Shown here in pieces: positions 8,320-19,126 of a DNA stretch of 64,000 bases; position 1 is the first letter of the stretch; each line of letters begins with the position of its first letter. The notes below the pieces were generated by a model. That model did not search any database. It saw only the letters and a list, made by a program, of their open reading frames with translations, and was not told where the DNA came from. The DNA is from Cerrena zonata (Eukaryota > Basidiomycota > Agaricomycetes > Polyporales > Cerrenaceae), in assembly GCA_038087015.1 (NCBI GenBank), contig JASBNA010000066.1, forward strand, positions 62,001 through 126,000, read 5' to 3'. Made by a program: the position numbers and the translations under genes.

Positions 8320-10446
8320 TTAATGTTTAGAGTTTTTACGGCCAGTAATTATAGAGGCTTTTCTAGAAAGTCTTTTAGCAAAACTGTTTTTCCTAGCTGC
8401 TGATTCGTCATTAGACGAAAATTCATCGTCGAAGGAACCTTGACTAATGAGTCTTGAGTTACGATCCATAGTCGAATGTCGTCTAGGAGGTTGAGGATGG
8501 AATGTAGACATTGAGTTATGGTTTGAAGTAGGAGTTGAACTTGGATTTGAATTTGAATTTGAATTTGGATTTGAATTTGGATTTGAATATTGAGGATCAT
8601 CATTTAATGAAGGTAATGATCTCTCTTGTAATGCATTTGTTTTCGGTAATTTTTTATGTTTTGCTAAACGGAAAACTTGTTGAACTGGTTTTAGATAAAT
8701 TGAAGCAAGCGTACCGATATTTAATTCTAACTCGATTAAGATATTTGGGTCGATGTTATCATTATCAGCAGATATGATTGGGTTATTATTAATGATGATT
8801 TCTTTTGTTATTGATTGAAAATTACCCATATTTGAAATTTCATCACTTGAAATTAATCTCCAATAAAAATAACCACGATCTCTTATATCAGGATTATCAA
8901 TGTCTTCAGTTGCCCATTTCAAAACTTTAATAACAATGGGTTGACCTTTAACTGGATCATGTAGGTAGTATTTAATAACTGAAGTTAATGTAGCATATTG
9001 AACTTCTACTGGATCATCTTTAAAACTTTGAATAAATTCTTCTAAAATGATATTTGTTGCTGGTATTAATTGACAATATTGACCCAAGATCCATATCATT
9101 GCAGTTTTAGCATCTGGTTCATTAATAACCTTATAGTGTCTAACTAATTCTTCTACTGCAAAATTGAATTTACCGGGATATTTTCTTAAAATGTTTTTAA
9201 TAACAATTGTTGATTCTTCCACAATATAAGCAATACCATTTGAAATCAAATCACATAGAACATCAACACATTTATTAGCAGCGTTATTAATTTTTATTGC
9301 CAAATTACCAAAGGCTCTAATTGCTTTTCTTGCCATTGCAACATCAACTTCTGTTGCGTATTCTTCTAATTCTCTCAAAACAATTTCAACGTTGAATTCA
9401 TTAGCTAATAAATAGATGATTTCTAATTTTGTATCCTTAACATAAATTGGATCATCATATTTACAGAAAAACATTTCAACTTCAAAGCTAACTAATTTTT
9501 TTTGTCCTAGTAATAATAAAATAACATTTCTCAAAACTAAAAATTGTATCTCTGATGGTTTTGATAATAATGAAACTAAAGATGATCCTAATCTTTTTGG
9601 TAATGTGGGTATTATTAATTCTGGTTTGGAAACATAATTACTATAAAAAATAATTACTTTGATTGAATTTAAAACGACTGACGAATTTTCATGTTGTAAT
9701 AATGGCATTATATTTTCGATTAACTGTAAACTTTCTTCAGTGGTATTTGGAGCATATGACATTAATGAATTCAAAATATAAATTTGATTCCATTCATTTG
9801 TTTTATTCAAGAATTTAATTAATGTATAAACATTTCTTTCATCAATGGTTAAAGTTAAATTCTTAGAATGTTGAGTTATATCATCTAAAGCTGCCAAAAC
9901 ATTGGAAACAATCATTTGATTTGAGTCATATAATAATTCATTTAAATCTTCAATTAATTCATAATCAAGACATCTATTTGGATCAATTGAATATAATCTT
10001 GCAATTGCAAAAATCGACATTCTTCTAACGTATAAATCATCATCCCTCAATAGTTTTTTAACACTTCTAAATGCTAAATCAGTAAATTCAGCAATATTAA
10101 TGGATGATAACGTTTTTATAGTTAATGCTCTCAATTGACTATTATTATCATCTTTAAATCTCGATAAAAATGGTATTGCATTTAATGATTCCTTAACATT
10201 CATCTGACAATAATTAACCAAATATTGGAAACACATTTTCCTGATTTCTAAGTCATCAATCTTCATTAATAATATAATATCCGGCATTAAATTAACTAAC
10301 TCATTATTATTCAATATTATATTAGCAATAACTTTCTTCAATACAATCTTAACTCGATTATGGGGCTTGGACTTCTTAAACGCTTGTTCTAGTTCTGCTT
10401 TCAATTCAGCAGACTTACTCTTAGTAAATAGCTTCCAATCACTCAT
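8320..10446 (-). CDS. APL1: AP-2 clathrin adaptor beta subunit (Apl1)
   Basis: This is a 708-residue beta-adaptin trunk built from HEAT/armadillo repeats. It shares with yeast Apl1, rather than AP-1 Apl2, the blocks FLVLRNVILLLL, DPIYVKDTKLE, AMIWILGQY and LELNIGTLASIYLKPV, plus a basic Ser/Arg/Lys C-terminus (RLSRKASIITGRKNSKH). There is no appendage domain, as in yeast AP-2 beta. The protein acts in clathrin-mediated endocytosis at the plasma membrane. Residues around 620-650 are an Asn/Ser/Pro low-complexity linker encoded by GAATTT/GGATTT hexamers. ATG 10446 gives MSDWKLFTKSK, like the Apl1 start. Confidence 0.9.
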   Translation of the reverse strand: MSDWKLFTKSKSAELKAELEQAFKKSKPHNRVKIVLKKVIANIILNNNELVNLMPDIILLMKIDDLEIRKMCFQYLVNYCQMNVKESLNAIPFLSRFKDDNNSQLRALTIKTLSSINIAEFTDLAFRSVKKLLRDDDLYVRRMSIFAIARLYSIDPNRCLDYELIEDLNELLYDSNQMIVSNVLAALDDITQHSKNLTLTIDERNVYTLIKFLNKTNEWNQIYILNSLMSYAPNTTEESLQLIENIMPLLQHENSSVVLNSIKVIIFYSNYVSKPELIIPTLPKRLGSSLVSLLSKPSEIQFLVLRNVILLLLGQKKLVSFEVEMFFCKYDDPIYVKDTKLEIIYLLANEFNVEIVLRELEEYATEVDVAMARKAIRAFGNLAIKINNAANKCVDVLCDLISNGIAYIVEESTIVIKNILRKYPGKFNFAVEELVRHYKVINEPDAKTAMIWILGQYCQLIPATNIILEEFIQSFKDDPVEVQYATLTSVIKYYLHDPVKGQPIVIKVLKWATEDIDNPDIRDRGYFYWRLISSDEISNMGNFQSITKEIIINNNPIISADNDNIDPNILIELELNIGTLASIYLKPVQQVFRLAKHKKLPKTNALQERSLPSLNDDPQYSNPNSNPNSNSNSNPSSTPTSNHNSMSTFHPQPPRRHSTMDRNSRLISQGSFDDEFSSNDESAARKNSFAKRLSRKASIITGRKNSKH

Positions 10447-10607
10447 CTTACCAACAACTATACCAAATCAATCACTGATAAAAGAGAAATATGTCAATTT
10501 TTTTGTTACGTAGTGGAAAGCGAAAAAAAAAAAAAAAATCAAAATATTCGTCTACAAGTACACCAATCCTAATACTAAACATATATATAGATGTAAATAG
10601 ATGTATA

Positions 10608-11615
10608 TTACTTAAGTTTGACGTAACCGGAAGCGTAGCTTACGCTGCTGTCCAGAGGGGAGGTGGCCTGGCTGCTCTGGGAATAGCCAATCCAGTTGAA
10701 GACATTGGTCCCAGCCGAAACTTCACGTAGATTCAACCCCAAAAGAACGTTAATTGGTCTTTGGCCACAGATTGTATTATGGGTTTTGGCAATGTACTCG
10801 ATCCAGTCGTTGACATTTCCAGAGGAGGCAATTTGCATTGCCTTTTTATCCAAGGATTCGATTGACTTATAAATGGGGAAAGTTTTCAGGGGTTTGGTAA
10901 GACCCAATTTAATCAAGGGGATATCTTGGATAGCAGTGGAAGTGAGATCTTGATCCACATACCTTGTATATTGGAATCTACTACCCCAATGACAAAAATC
11001 AGAGCTTATGACAAAAGTATTTGAATCATCTGCTAAAAACGGTTTTAAAGCATTTGATATTTCGGATAGCTTAGTCAAATCATTTTGTCCAATCATTATT
11101 GGAATAATCTGGGGTAATCCTTGCGGTAAATCTTGACAGCGATGATAAATAAACGGGATATGCATTTCAAAGGAGTGTTCATCATCATCGGTTTCCTCGT
11201 CCATGAAATCAAAGATTTTCGAACCGTCTTTATTACGGAGTTGAACCAAATGATTATTCACTTCATTATCAATTTTTAAATCACCAAAAGGAGTTTGGTA
11301 ATAATGGTAATTTGATAACTTAGCAGTTTTAGTGAAATAAACGTGATGGGAAGGACCAAGAATAAACACCCTTTTAACATTTGTAGTATCCCAAACATTA
11401 AATGTTTCTGCTAACCTTGATCCCAGATAAGTATAACCAGCATGGGGGCCAATTAGGATTCTTGCTCCCTTAATTGATTTTGAGATATCGTCATTAGTAT
11501 TGATTCCTTCCTTCAATTCACTAGCTTCTTTGAAGTACTTGTTCAATTGGCTTTTCAATCTAACAGCATCGTTAGTATACCAACTACCGGCATGAGTAGC
11601 TGGACGGACAAACAT
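10608..11615 (-). CDS. MHO1: MEMO1 family protein (Mho1-like)
   Basis: The product is a 335-residue MEMO family protein. It starts MFVRPATHAGSWYT, as in the family, and has IGPHAGYTYLGSRLAETF, FILGPSHHVYF, EHSFEMHIPF and FVISSDFCHWGSRF, the conserved histidines and acidic residues of the class III dioxygenase-like fold. The function of yeast Mho1 is poorly known; human MEMO1 is linked to signalling and metal or redox chemistry. The frame extends 23 codons upstream from a non-ATG start, but ATG 11615 matches the conserved N-terminus and was chosen. Confidence 0.9.
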   Translation of the reverse strand: MFVRPATHAGSWYTNDAVRLKSQLNKYFKEASELKEGINTNDDISKSIKGARILIGPHAGYTYLGSRLAETFNVWDTTNVKRVFILGPSHHVYFTKTAKLSNYHYYQTPFGDLKIDNEVNNHLVQLRNKDGSKIFDFMDEETDDDEHSFEMHIPFIYHRCQDLPQGLPQIIPIMIGQNDLTKLSEISNALKPFLADDSNTFVISSDFCHWGSRFQYTRYVDQDLTSTAIQDIPLIKLGLTKPLKTFPIYKSIESLDKKAMQIASSGNVNDWIEYIAKTHNTICGQRPINVLLGLNLREVSAGTNVFNWIGYSQSSQATSPLDSSVSYASGYVKLK

Positions 11616-11830
11616 TGCTAAAGAAGAAGTAGGTGGTGCGGACAATTCTACAATTAAGCAATCGCAGTTAACAGATATACTCAATACTCAATATATATGT
11701 ATATACATATATATATACATCAATGTCAATATATATAGTCAATATATATATACAGAGTCAATGTCAAGGTTTAAATACTCAATCTTCAACATAATAGTCA
11801 ATAGTCCATGTATCAAGTATAGTACAACAA

Positions 11831-12238
11831 TCACTTCTTGGTGATTTCTAAAGACCAGTCACTGGTAAACAAAGTTTCTCCATTAGCAGAATAAGTAGAA
11901 GTAGCTGGATATACACCTCTGACCAAAAACCCTCCTGGAGTAACGTCTTGTTCAAAAGTCTTGGAGTAAATCTCTTCTGAGGGAGCATATGATTCCCCGA
12001 TAAACATATCTCTTTGCTTAACAGTCAATCCATGTTTCTTCATCACCTGAACATACTTGAGATCCTTCAATTCGTTATTGTTCACTTTGAAGAAAATAGT
12101 CATGGTATATTTACTGTTTTCTGGAATTTTCACTTTAACCTCATCGACTCCTTCAACTTGAATCTCCTTATCTTCCTGTCCTTCAACCGAACAGACGAAT
12201 TTGACAATGGTTAAATCGGGGTGGCTTCCTTGGGGCAT
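11831..12238 (-). CDS. RDI1: Short RhoGDI-like protein (C-terminal immunoglobulin-like domain only)
   Basis: These 135 residues match the beta-sandwich, geranylgeranyl-binding domain of Rho GDP-dissociation inhibitors: YTMTIFFKVNNNELKDLKYVQ, IGESYAPSEE, GGFLVRGVYPATS and the end WSLEITKK. RhoGDIs extract Rho GTPases from membranes. The usual N-terminal arm of about 60 residues, which binds the GTPase switches, is missing. The frame is open 15 codons upstream of ATG 12238, up to a TAG at 12284-12286. A TATA box sits just beyond, at 12292-12299, and I saw no upstream exon. It is either a truncated RhoGDI paralogue or a gene whose first exon I missed. Confidence 0.75.
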   Translation of the reverse strand: MPQGSHPDLTIVKFVCSVEGQEDKEIQVEGVDEVKVKIPENSKYTMTIFFKVNNNELKDLKYVQVMKKHGLTVKQRDMFIGESYAPSEEIYSKTFEQDVTPGGFLVRGVYPATSTYSANGETLFTSDWSLEITKK

Positions 12239-12291
12239 CTTGAACGTGATGTTTGACCCAACAATCTCTAATGGCTTTGGATCCTACTGGC

Positions 12292-12299
12292 TTTATATA
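12292..12299 (-). promoter_or_regulatory. TATA box for the short RhoGDI gene
   Basis: TATATAAA on the minus strand lies about 54-61 bp upstream of the ATG at 12238. This position favours the short 135-residue reading over an upstream first exon. Confidence 0.5.
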
Positions 12300-12379
12300 C
12301 TCTTCCAGGCCAAACCTCGGCTTATTGTTGTGGGGATTCGTCGGGCTACGGGCCTGGTGTCTGGGTGCTCGGGCAAATG

Positions 12380-12451
12380 TACTCTACTTACTCTACTTAC
12401 TCTACTTACTCTACTTACTCTACTTACTCTACTTACTCTACTTACTCTACT
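12380..12451. repeat. 9-bp tandem repeat TACTCTACT
   Basis: About eight head-to-tail copies of a 9-bp unit, followed to about 12515 by degenerate copies with inserted CTAGTA or CTAATA. It gives a long Leu/Tyr-repeat open frame on the plus strand that I regard as non-coding. Confidence 0.9.
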
Positions 12452-12804
12452 TGCTTAGTACTCTACTTACTAGTTACTCTACTTACCTAATACTCTACTT
12501 GCCTAGTACTCTGCTGCTCTTTCATTACTATATCATATCAATTCAGTGGACACTGGTGATAATCCAGCTGGTGTATCCACTAAACAATCGGTACGCAGAC
12601 TACAACTGTAGAATACTCTACTCAATACCTAAACTTACTTTATTTTCTTAATACCTAATAGCTATGCTCCTTCAATTTTCTCCTTAATACCTATATAGGT
12701 AAGTGTACAAAGCTTAAACAGATCTGATGTACGGCTAAGACGATTGCACGTGGAAATGGTACGGATGTGGAGTACTACTTTTAATTGACAAATACGTATT
12801 TAAG

Positions 12805-13937
12805 CTATTTTCTAAATCGTTCAAGTTTAAACGAATCAACTTCTTGTTGCAAGACTTTTTTCAAATCAGACTGGGTAATTGCTTCGTTTTCAAAATTGAA
12901 ATCAAAAGGTTTAGAACAAACTGATTCTTGGAATTGAGATTTAACTTGTTTTAAAAATGGATGATTAAGTGCTTCATTTACATCTAATCTTTCGTAGGGA
13001 TCCCAGCATAATAGATTATCAATCATATGAATCAGATACCCACTTGCAAATGGATAGATTTTATCGAATTCTATTTTTTCATACCTTGTTCTGGTATTTA
13101 AATATCTCCATCCATACTTGTTAATAATTTCTCGATTGGGAGTTCCTAAAACTTTCAATATTTCGTTTATTTGATGCATCTGGTCTTTCCCAACAAACAA
13201 TGGTTTTCTTCCGTAAAACTCACACAAGATACATCCCACGGCCCATAGATCAACCGCTTTCCCGTAGTTTCTGCTCGATAACATTAATTCGGGTGCTCTA
13301 TACCATCTAGTGGCCACATAATTGGTTATTGGTTGTGGAAATTTTTTCTTTTGATAATAGTTTATATTTATTCCTCTTGCTAATCCAAAATCACAGATCT
13401 TTAATACCCCGTGGACCGTCACCAAAATATTCCCCGGTTTCAAGTCTCGATGAATCACATCTGCCGAATGAATGTATTTCAATCCACATAATATTTGATA
13501 CATGAAGTTTTTAATATGAAACTCTGCAAATTGACTGGACGAATAAATTACTTTGGATAAATCATAATCGGCCATCTCTTGCATACAGTACAACCCGTCG
13601 TATGGTGTAGTATACACAATATCAAGATCAATCAAATTCACAATCTGTTCCGGTTAGTACTCTTCGTCAGATCTCAAAATACGGTATAACTCACGTTTTT
13701 ATGCCCCTTAAAGTGTCTCATCAACTTCAACTCTCGGATCGCCCGTTTCAAGAGCACTTCTCTCTCAAATATCCGAGACACCTTCTTAATCGCAACCCTT
13801 AGCTTCTCTTCACTATTACTATCAATAGCTGAACACACTGTCCCGTATGACCCTTTACCTAGTACTTTCTCAATCTTGTATCTGGACTCCACAGAAAATT
13901 TGCAGTCTCGGTACAAGACATACTGCTTTTGGCTCAT
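12805..13937 (-). CDS. SMK1: Sporulation MAP kinase Smk1 (two exons)
   Basis: Exon 1 is 13695-13937 (81 codons) and exon 2 is 12805-13644 (280 codons with stop), giving 360 residues. The kinase shows GKGSYGTVCS (P-loop), VAIKK, VIHRDLKPGN (catalytic loop), ICDFGLARG and the activation-loop TNY followed by VATRWYRAPEL. Smk1 has TNY rather than TEY, and the flanks (RAIRELKLMRHFKGHKN, FMYQILCGLKYIHSADVIHR) match it closely. Smk1 controls spore-wall assembly in meiosis. Joining the exons restores GHKN-IVNLIDLDIV. Retaining the intron adds six codons and then TGA. It is divergent from SUI2. Confidence 0.92.
13645..13694 (-). other. SMK1 intron (50 nt)
   Basis: On the minus strand it starts GTGAGT, has a perfect TACTAAC branch point and ends CAG. 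It lies between codons (phase 0). The 5' site departs from the yeast norm GTATGT. Confidence 0.88.
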
Positions 13938-14063
13938 ATTGCCTTCTATCTCTAAACAGCCTCTTCTACTTGTTATTCATTTGTGGTTGTTATAAGATTT
14001 CATGATTGCAAAATTGCAAAAAAATCGATTACATAATACACTCACTATAACTTACGTAATCAG

Positions 14064-14119
14064 TTTTTTTTTTTTTTTTTTTTCCACCAAAAATTTTTCA
14101 GTTCCTTTTTTTTTTTTTT
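14064..14119. promoter_or_regulatory. Poly(dT) tracts in the SUI2/SMK1 divergent promoter
   Basis: A run of 20 T (14064-14083) and a run of 14 T (14106-14119) lie 90-145 bp upstream of SUI2. Such dA:dT tracts exclude nucleosomes in strong constitutive yeast promoters. Confidence 0.6.
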
Positions 14120-14207
14120 CTTTTAGAAGATGAATCATTCAGTCTTTAGTCGTTATATCTAAACATCTCCAAGCTTGAAGGCCGACCTTATAGTAAACGA
14201 AAGCAAG

Positions 14208-15104
14208 ATGAGCTCTTCCAACTGCAGATTTTACGAAAACAAGTATCCCGAAGTGGATGAAGTTGTTATGGTGAATGTTCAAGAAATTGCTGAAATGGGT
14301 GCTTATGTTAAATTATTAGAATATGATAATATTGAAGGGATGGTATTATTATCAGAGTTATCAAGAAGACGTATCCGTTCTATTCAAAAGTTGATTCGTG
14401 TTGGTAAAAATGAAGTTGCTGTTGTTTTGAGAGTTGATAAAGAAAAAGGGTATATTGATTTATCCAAAAGAAGAGTCTCAGCTGAAGATATCGTTAAATG
14501 TGATGAAAAATATAATAAATCCAAATCAGTTCACTCTATTTTGAGACATTGTGCTGAAAAATTCAATATTCCATTAGAAACTTTATATAAATCAATTGGT
14601 TGGCCATTAAGTAGAAAATACGGTCATGCTTATGATGCTTTTAAATTATCAATTACTGACCCAACTATTTTTGATTTAGTTGAACCTCCAACTCAAGATG
14701 TTTTGGAAGAATTAAAATTATACATTTCAAGAAGATTAACTCCTCAAGCCATTAAAATAAGAGCTGATGTCGAAGTTTCTTGTTTCAGTTATGAAGGTAT
14801 TGATGCCATTAAAAAAGCTTTAAAAGCTGCTGAAGACGAATCAACTGAACAAATGCAAGTCAAAGCTAAATTGGTTGCTGCTCCTTTATACGTCATTTCT
14901 ACTCAAGCTTTAGATAAAAATCATGGGGTCCAATTATTAGAAAAATCTATCGAAAAAATAACTGAGTCTATCGAAGCTGCCGGTGGTATTTGTAAAGTTA
15001 CTATGGCTCCAAAAGCTGTTACTGCCACTGAAGATGCTGAATTACAAGCCCTTTTGGAAAGAAAAGAAGCCGAAGAAAATGAATCTTCTGATGAAGAAGA
15101 TTAA
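14208..15104 (+). CDS. SUI2: Translation initiation factor eIF2 alpha (Sui2)
   Basis: The 298-residue protein is highly conserved. An N-terminal S1 domain (VDEVVMVNVQEIAEMGAYV) contains the regulatory serine in LLSELSRRRIRSIQ (Ser52 counting Met, the classical Ser51 phosphorylated by Gcn2). Helical and alpha-beta domains follow (LTPQAIKIRADVEVSCFSYEG), then an acidic tail (ESSDEED). It delivers Met-tRNAi to the 40S subunit as part of eIF2. ATG 14208 gives MSSSNCRFYENKYP, the family start. The upstream in-frame extension begins at a TTG and is not used. Confidence 0.97.
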   Translation: MSSSNCRFYENKYPEVDEVVMVNVQEIAEMGAYVKLLEYDNIEGMVLLSELSRRRIRSIQKLIRVGKNEVAVVLRVDKEKGYIDLSKRRVSAEDIVKCDEKYNKSKSVHSILRHCAEKFNIPLETLYKSIGWPLSRKYGHAYDAFKLSITDPTIFDLVEPPTQDVLEELKLYISRRLTPQAIKIRADVEVSCFSYEGIDAIKKALKAAEDESTEQMQVKAKLVAAPLYVISTQALDKNHGVQLLEKSIEKITESIEAAGGICKVTMAPKAVTATEDAELQALLERKEAEENESSDEED

Positions 15105-15323
15105 GTCGTTAATTAGTGTATTTTTATAAATAGATATCAATAAAAAGTTATAAAAAAAAAGAAACAAAAAAACAAAAGAATTACAAAAAAAGAAGATTGA
15201 GATATACCTTCTTGTTCATATTGTCATTTTCTCATTTTCAAAATAATTCTTAATATAATACATTTTGTATGGTAATCTAAATTATATAATACATTGTAAG
15301 AAGTTATGGTTTAGAAAAAAAAA

Positions 15324-18300
15324 TTATATAAATGGTTCTGATTTTGTAATAACCATCTTATTACTATTTGCTCTTTCAACAATATAAATGGGTAAATAAT
15401 TGACTAATTGTGATGGTATTCTCAAATCGGTTACTGATTCAGGGATTATCAAATTATCAATACTGGTTAATTCTTGATTACCACTAAGATCTAATGTTTT
15501 CAAGTTGGGACCGAATCTAACATTTCTTATCACTTTTAATTCATTGTAAGCTAAACTTAAATACTCTAAGTTCACAGGAAAATCGATAGTTTCGATGAAC
15601 TTTATTGAATGGTATCCGAGTTTTAAAGTTTTCAAGTTGGGTGGTAGCACAACGTCTTTCAAAGTTGTGATATGCTTTTCTTGTTCATCAACATCAGGAT
15701 CCATCTCAAGATCTAACACCTCTAATGTAACTGGAAATTGAACATTTTTAAGTGTTGTAATCAAATTATTCCCAAGGTATAATTCTTTCAAAGTTGTTGG
15801 AAATATCACTTTATTTAAAGTCTTAATATTGTTATAACTCAAATATAAACTTTCAATACTATTCGGCAATTTCAATGGATTGATACTATTTACCCCATTA
15901 GACGATAGATTAATTTTTTTAACAAATGCTGGTAGTTTTAAACCTCTTGTATTAGCCATAGATTGTTGTAAATTTAATGAAATCAACAGATCAGGAAACT
16001 TGACCCCAGTCATCGATTCGTTCGGTATACATGATAAATCCAAGTACTCTAAACCCTCGGGAAACTTAACTCCTCTAATGTTTTCAATTGGATTAAATGA
16101 AACGGATAACGATTTCAAGTTCCTTGGAAAATTAACATTCTTCAACGTTTCTATTCTGTTTTGAGAAATATCAAGGTGGGTTAATCTTGATGGGAAGTCT
16201 ACCGAATTCAAAAAATAAATTTTATTATCACTTAAGCTTAGTCCTTTCAAGTGTAATTGGGAAAACAATATTATCAATACTTGTAATAGATCCACTATTA
16301 ACATTCAATGTCTTTAAATTTGGTGGCATTTTGAATCCAGATAAAGTCTCTAATGAATATCCACCTCCCATGTTTATGACTTCTAACGAATTTGGGAACC
16401 TTACTCCTGGTAAGAAACGCACATAGTTATCAGCATAATCAAAGATTTTCAAATTGGGCCAATTTTGTATATCTTCTTGAATTTCTTGACCCAATTGGGC
16501 CAAGTCGTTTCGTTCTGTCAAATATACGGTATGAAGTTCATATTTATTGATTATCGAACATTGAACAACCTTTGAACCAGCAACTTTATTCAAAACATCT
16601 AAAAATCTCTTATATTCTTGTTTTTCATAATCTCTGTATTCGGCCCACTTTTTACGATGATCAAAGTGAAAATGGTAAGCTATTTCTTCTGCATCAGTAA
16701 TCACTTTCGGTTTCGTCTCAATGAAATCAGAAATCGCTTTTAAATTACTTTCAAATTCGTCGTTATATTCAATAGCGAAGCTAAGTTTTTCAAACTTTTT
16801 CTGGGAGAATTCAGGACTCTTAAGTTTATCAAGTGATCCCATTTCTAACACTGTTGTATTTTCGTAGACTACATTTTTAACATTTTCAACATAAGACTTC
16901 ATATGCGCAAAGCGAGGATAATCGTAAAGAATTACAAGCCTATCCCTTTTCACTATTGGCATTGGAGGGGGGGCAGGTATTGGTGGGGAGGTTGCTGTAG
17001 GAGGAAGTGTTCTTGTTCCTGGACTATAAGGTATGGAAGTATTTGCTGGATAAGGCGAATACAGTATTGCGCTGGGGGGTTTCGGAGAGTTATAATAATC
17101 AGCGTTATAGACTGGTGGTTGAGTTTTTGGGATTGAGGAATTGTAAATTGGTTGATTGGTAGCCGTGTATTTAGTGGACGATGTGTTTCCCAGAATTGTA
17201 ATCGGATTTGAATTCGTATTATAAGTAGGGGAATAACTTGGAGGTAAAGTATTTCCAGCAGTTTCGATATTCGGATAAGTTGAATTCCTGAAATGTTTTG
17301 TGGATATGTCGAGCCTGATGGCGGGTTAGGGAGAGATGGATTATATGTACTTTTTTGGTCATTTTCATAAGAGGTATTTGGAGGTAATGAAGTAGATGAA
17401 TGCGAATTAAGTGAGTTAGAATGTGAGCTAGGTGTATGAGAGGCGACGGGAACTTGAGTGCTCGAGTTAGTATTTTGCAAATTGGGACTAGATATACTGC
17501 TGACTTGAGGCGAGATCTTATGATATTCATTAGGATTGTTGGAGAGATTATTCTTATCATTATTATCCGAGGTGGAAAGTGATCCTGAATGATTTTGATC
17601 GGTCATTTTCAGACTAAGATCGTTCGTGTTTAAGGGAGGTGAGTGAGGAGGTATTTTGGCTGGCATGACACTAGAGGGTTGGGCTTGGCTGGTGACTTGC
17701 AGCGAGTTTGAGTTCGATCGAGGATTCTGGTCTCCTACCTGCTCTTCGCTCTTTATAATAGAGGTTTTTGGACAGGATCATGAGTAAGAGGTGCTTCAGT
17801 GGGAATAGCACTCTCGGACGTTGCTTCGTTCATACTGGCTTGTTCATGCTGAAGAATTTTTTGTTTATTCGATTCGATTAAAGCTTGAGACTCGTCAGGC
17901 TTGGTAGTAGGATGAGACCATTCTTCATGTTGAGATGTGATTCCGTCTTTTGGCTGGTCATTCTGCATAGCTGATGAATTATTTTGACTCCCTTCTTTTA
18001 TCAGACTTATGTGGTCTTCTGGCTTCTCTTGAACATTCTTTGTGCCCGTTTCCCCATTATTTTCTTCTGAAGAGTTGCTTGGCTCAATAGTATCAACAGA
18101 CTTTTCCGCTTTCGGATCGAGATGGTTAATATTTTCAGGAATAAAGGAACCGACCTGTAACTTATCATTATTTTCGAACGGTACCGAATTAGCTTCAGGT
18201 TCTGAATCTTTATTTTGTGAATGAACCGTCTTATCGCTAGAAGAAACTAATTCATCCATTTGTAATTCTGGATTATCATTAGAGCTATTATCCTTTATTC

Positions 18301-18730
18301 CGTCAGGAATTAAAGAGTCAATCTGTAAAGAAGAATCATCTTCTGGCTTTATTTCGTGACTTTTCGTGACGGAGGCTTCATCAACAACCAGGTCATCATC
18401 TTTTTTTGAATCTTCTGGCTCATTGGTTTCAGGAGATTTATCGTTCGATGGAATGAAATATTCCTCGACTTTGGTCTTCTTTAGTGGGGGCTCATCGCCA
18501 TGATTAAGCTCGAATGGATCGAAAGAACCAAACTCAAAGTTCCCAGACTTCTCGCCCTCAATTTCTCTTCCTTCACCTTCCGGAACATCTATTAGATCAT
18601 GTACATTCTCTGGCATTTGGGGAGAATTTGAAATGTTATGGGTATTGGGATTTGAGTTTTGAGCCGTTATATTCAAACCACTACCATCTTTTGATGGATT
18701 AGTATTCTCGAGAGAGTTTTGTTCACTCAT
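15324..18730 (-). CDS. Large LRR protein with acidic and proline-rich N-terminal half (three frameshifts)
   Basis: Four consecutive open frames (18730-17753, 17666-16953, 16962-16228, 16304-15324) join into about 1135 codons if three single-base errors are corrected: one base missing at the T5 run 17765-17769, one missing near 17285-17289, one extra near 16245-16248. The N-terminal 330 residues are acidic and Ser/Asn/Glu-rich with a PPLKKTKVEE motif, possibly nuclear. Next comes a Pro/Ser/Thr/Tyr-rich linker, a non-repeat region starting PMPIVKRDRLVILYDY, and about ten leucine-rich repeats of 22-24 residues (L-x-L-S-x-N-x-I-x-x-L-x-N-V-x-FP). I do not recognise the family. LRRs suggest a protein-binding role. 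Merging the first frame is slightly less certain, but its downstream frame is open up to the join. Confidence 0.7.
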
Positions 18731-19126
18731 ATTTTCATAATATCAATAGCTCCGTACCAACCTCGCTTCTTGAACAACTTGTTTAGGGGTTGTAAATGAC
18801 TGTCAATCCTAAGCTATGAGTGAGATGGGTAATAAGTTTGTTTTGATAATGAGATGAAGCTGAAAAAAAAAAAGGAAAAACACTGTACCGAAAAAAGAAT
18901 CACTACTCGTTTCCGCGATTTTAGCTACAAGTATGGATTTTACAAATGATATAAATTACGAAATAGATGTTATTAAGTATCATATAATTAAGAAATTATT
19001 TGAGATGCTATGTTTAAGTTTTGTAATGCAAGTTGAAACCCATAGTGAACAGGAGAATAAAAACGAAAAATGATTGCGAAAAGATTAGAAAAACTGAATA
19101 TATATAATATCGATGATGCAAAAATT
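18731..19126. other. Intergenic, LRR gene promoter and transporter 3' flank
   Basis: AT-rich, with an A12 run near 18860. I see no gene or clear motif. Confidence 0.5.

Larger units (their letters stand above)
12239..12804. other. Intergenic between SMK1 and the RhoGDI gene
   Basis: It holds the RhoGDI promoter, the 9-bp minisatellite and the SMK1 3' flank. I see no gene. The plus-strand open frame here is generated by the repeat. Confidence 0.6.

Noticed and set aside
12253..12651. Long Leu/Tyr-repeat open frame on the plus strand
   Set aside because: It is produced by the 9-bp tandem repeat (a multiple of three) and has no domain; it overlaps the RhoGDI promoter.
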